A stretch of DNA of 64,000 nt, from positions 1-64,000 of the forward strand of contig CAZYBU010000015.1 in assembly GCA_964645775.1 (NCBI GenBank). The letters are read 5' to 3'. Every line of letters begins with the position of its first letter. The stretch's first letter is position 1. The position numbers were made by a program, and so were the translations under genes. The stretch comes from CAZYBU01 sp964645775 (lineage in GTDB: Bacteria > Spirochaetota > UBA4802 > UBA5550). Below are positions 61,848-64,000 of the stretch, piece after piece. A model generated the notes under the pieces. That model made no database searches. It was not told where the DNA came from and saw only the letters and a list, made by a program, of their open reading frames with translations.

Positions 61848-63848
61848 ATGAAATATTCACTCACATATACGCTAACGCTCCTGATATTCCTTCTTTTTCT
61901 GACAGGCGGATCCACAGCCACGGTGAAGGAGATGGACAGAGAGGCCCAGGAGTACCTGAACAACAAGCGCTACAATCAGGCCATAGCCCTCTGGCTGAAC
62001 ATCCTGGACGTGGATCCGGATAATGAACGGGCCCAGAGACAGATCGAGGTCATCTATGAGATAAAACAGAAGAAGGATCTCTCCATGCAGAGGGCGAAGC
62101 TGAACTACCGTCTCGCCAGAAACGTAATTAACCGAAACCTGGATGATCCGGACATCGCCGAGGAGGAGGCTGAGAAGAACCTGGATGTTACCAAAAAAAA
62201 GGCGAAGGTGGCCTTTGATAATTTTATCACCGCCTACAGACTTGATCCCCGTGACTCGGAACTGAATGAGCTGGTGGATGACATGAAACGTCTCGAGGAG
62301 ATCATCAAGTCTGAGGAAGAGAAGCAAAGACTTTCCCGGGAACTGAAAGAGAGATATAAGAAACTCCTGGAAGAGGCGAATGAAGCCATGAAAAATAAGG
62401 AGTACAGGAAGGCCCTGAACAACTATAATCAGATACTTAGATTCTTTCCTGACGACAATGTCGCTCAGGAAGGGAAACGGGAGGCCCAGCTTGCCATAGA
62501 GAATCGCCGCAGGTACGAGCAAATTCAGCAATTCCTGGCCCGGGGGAAGGAGCTTTTTGGCGAGAACCAGTATCAGCCGGCCCGTCTCGAGTTTGTCCAA
62601 GTAATCAACCTTGACGAAAGGAACCGGACGGCCCGGCAGTACATAGACCGCATCGACGAGAAACTGGACGAGAAAAAACTGAGAGAGCAGAGGCTCAGAC
62701 AGGCGGAAGAGTTTTACGTCGCCGGAAACCAGAACCTGGCAAATAATGAATTTGAGCAGGCCAGGGACAACTTCGAAAGCGTTCTGGCCCTGGTAGATGA
62801 GTTCAGAGACACTCAGGAGAAACTGGATAGCATTGAACGTCTCAGGGAACGTTACCTGAAGCTCCAGAGGGAAAGGAAGCTCCAGCGTATAAACCAGGAG
62901 TTCCAGAACGGAATGCTGGCCCTTTCCGAGGGACGGTATCGGGACGCCGTGGCCGCCTTTGAGACAACCATGAACCTGGACCCGGAGAACGAGCTGGCTA
63001 AGACCTACATGGAGAGGGCCAAAACGGCCCTGAAACAGCAGCAGGAGGAGCAGGTAGACGAGAACTCTCCCTACTACAATATTATCAATTCACTTATCAT
63101 CTCGGGCCGAAATCTCTATAACCAGGGAAAATACAGGGAGTCCCGGGAAAAATGGGACCGAATCCTGGAGCTCTTCCCGAAAAACCGGATAGCGACGGAA
63201 TATCTGCTTCGCTGCAATATCAAGATGAACCCGGATTCATTTGAACCCTTCGCGAAACGACTAATAAAGGAGGGCAGAGAGCACCTTGCCCAGAAGGAAT
63301 ACCAGGACGCCATGAGGAAGTTTGAACTTATCAAATCACTGGATGAGAACTATCCGGGCCTGGATGAACTTATAGGTCGGGCCCGGAGAGATACCAGGAA
63401 GGCCGTACTGGGCGGCGGCCCGAAAGTCGGGAATGATGAAAAGGAGGTCAGGGCCACGCCGGCCCAGATACAGGCCAGGTACAACCGGGCCGTGGCCCTC
63501 TACCAGCAGGGAGGCAGGGCCAATCTCCAGCAGGCCCTCCAGGACTTCCGTTTTGTTGCCCGCGCGCAGCCCGATAACATTCGGGCCATCATCAGCGCCA
63601 ACAAGATCGAGGCCCAGCTCCGTATGGGAGGCGGAGGCGGTCAGGCTGACGTGGCCCGGCAGGACCAGCTGACACCTGAACAGAGGGCTCAGATCCGAAG
63701 GTATTATTATAACGGCATCAGTTTTTACTCTAACAACAATTTCCAGGCCGCCATCCGGGAGTGGAGAAAGGTGCTGGCAATCGACCCTAATCATGTCAAG
63801 GCCCGAAATAATATCCGAAAGGTTCTTGTCTTTCTCGGCCGACAATAG
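61848..63848 (+). CDS. Long TPR-repeat exported protein
   Basis: 666 residues. Signal peptide (MKYSLTYTLTLLIFLLFLTG, then GSTAT). The remainder is a chain of about ten TPR-like helical pairs (EYLNNKRYNQAIALWLNILD, GRYRDAVAAFETTMNLDPE, NNFQAAIREWRKVLAIDPN) split by coiled-coil linkers. TPR proteins organise assemblies of other proteins; this one would be periplasmic or outer-membrane-attached. Followed after 17 bases by the partial gene, with which it is probably cotranscribed. Ribosome-binding site weak. Confidence 0.85.
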   Translation: MKYSLTYTLTLLIFLLFLTGGSTATVKEMDREAQEYLNNKRYNQAIALWLNILDVDPDNERAQRQIEVIYEIKQKKDLSMQRAKLNYRLARNVINRNLDDPDIAEEEAEKNLDVTKKKAKVAFDNFITAYRLDPRDSELNELVDDMKRLEEIIKSEEEKQRLSRELKERYKKLLEEANEAMKNKEYRKALNNYNQILRFFPDDNVAQEGKREAQLAIENRRRYEQIQQFLARGKELFGENQYQPARLEFVQVINLDERNRTARQYIDRIDEKLDEKKLREQRLRQAEEFYVAGNQNLANNEFEQARDNFESVLALVDEFRDTQEKLDSIERLRERYLKLQRERKLQRINQEFQNGMLALSEGRYRDAVAAFETTMNLDPENELAKTYMERAKTALKQQQEEQVDENSPYYNIINSLIISGRNLYNQGKYRESREKWDRILELFPKNRIATEYLLRCNIKMNPDSFEPFAKRLIKEGREHLAQKEYQDAMRKFELIKSLDENYPGLDELIGRARRDTRKAVLGGGPKVGNDEKEVRATPAQIQARYNRAVALYQQGGRANLQQALQDFRFVARAQPDNIRAIISANKIEAQLRMGGGGGQADVARQDQLTPEQRAQIRRYYYNGISFYSNNNFQAAIREWRKVLAIDPNHVKARNNIRKVLVFLGRQ

Positions 63849-63865
63849 AATGAGACAGGTATAGA

Positions 63866-64000
63866 ATGAATAAAGCGTCTGACAGTAAGGATATGGCCCC
63901 AAAAGGGTCAAAAGGAAGCGGTCGGAAAGAACGGACTGTTCGTTTCAGCCTGCGGCTCAAGTTTTCGCTGGCCATAAGTCTTCTTGTCTCGCTGGTTGTT
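63866..64000 (+). CDS. Start of a membrane protein, cut by the window end
   Basis: 45 codons present from ATG 63866. A basic N-terminus (KGSKGSGRKERTVRFSLRLK) runs into a membrane helix (FSLAISLLVSLVV). This is the usual beginning of HAMP-containing sensor proteins or adenylate/guanylate cyclases, but only the start is visible, so the family cannot be named. Confidence 0.6.
   Translation, partial: MNKASDSKDMAPKGSKGSGRKERTVRFSLRLKFSLAISLLVSLVV

Overview
The window looks like chromosome from a spirochaete (phylum Spirochaetota), free-living and probably anaerobic, with moderately high G+C by eye. The main evidence is a flagellar operon in the spirochaetal order flgB-flgC-fliE-fliF-fliG-fliH-fliI-fliJ-(lytic transglycosylase)-flbB. 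FlbB is a spirochaete periplasmic-flagellum collar protein. A FlaB-like flagellin homologue, a UPF0164 outer-membrane protein and heptad-repeat membrane proteins recalling Borrelia Bdr proteins point the same way. The species cannot be named from sequence alone.

Layout. 1-1.7 kb (+): end of a crotonase gene, rimI and engB. 1.7-3.5 kb (-): a heptad-repeat membrane protein, a decayed dehydrogenase fragment and a flagellin homologue with a Sec signal peptide. 3.5-12.0 kb (-): the flagellar operon, including an unlisted 52-codon gene between flgC and fliE, an inverted-repeat operator-like element before fliF and an internal promoter before fliG. 12.2-15.9 kb: a large hybrid histidine kinase and a short DnaJ-like protein, tail to tail. 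16.3-28.8 kb (-): a tightly packed run of patatin phospholipase, ligA, lnt, a PAS kinase/LuxR regulator pair, a CoA-transferase/GNAT fusion, an ADP-forming acyl-CoA synthetase, a DRTGG P-loop protein and an alpha/beta hydrolase. 29.0-29.2 kb: initiator and elongator Met tRNAs with promoter and terminator. 29.5-40.7 kb (-): a housekeeping run of coaD, rny, ymdB, dxs, tlyA, a FlgD-Ig-like protein, UPF0164, folP, cdaA, cdaR, pdxJ and two small envelope proteins.

41-54 kb is an accessory zone: an acyl-CoA ligase, a second heptad-repeat protein, small membrane proteins, a vapBC-type toxin-antitoxin pair, hydrolases, a glutamine amidotransferase and at least two gene remnants (metallo-beta-lactamase fold and glycoside hydrolase 3). 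54-64 kb carries a PDZ protein, an HDOD protein and an intact metallo-beta-lactamase-fold enzyme, converging on a 762-residue membrane protein that appears to combine a metal-site-less MBL-like domain with a LysM-like end. A divergent run of large envelope proteins follows (BNR/Asp-box plus Fn3-like, then TPR, then the start of a membrane protein).

How the parts may work together: most genes serve the cell envelope or periplasm (flagella, lipoprotein acylation, c-di-AMP, TPR and LysM proteins). The CoA genes suggest acyl-CoA interconversion with ATP formation by substrate-level phosphorylation. The least explained items are the Sec-signal flagellin, the small gene inside the flagellar operon, the paired heptad-repeat proteins and the degenerate MBL/LysM protein. 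All calls come from reading the sequence; no database search was run.
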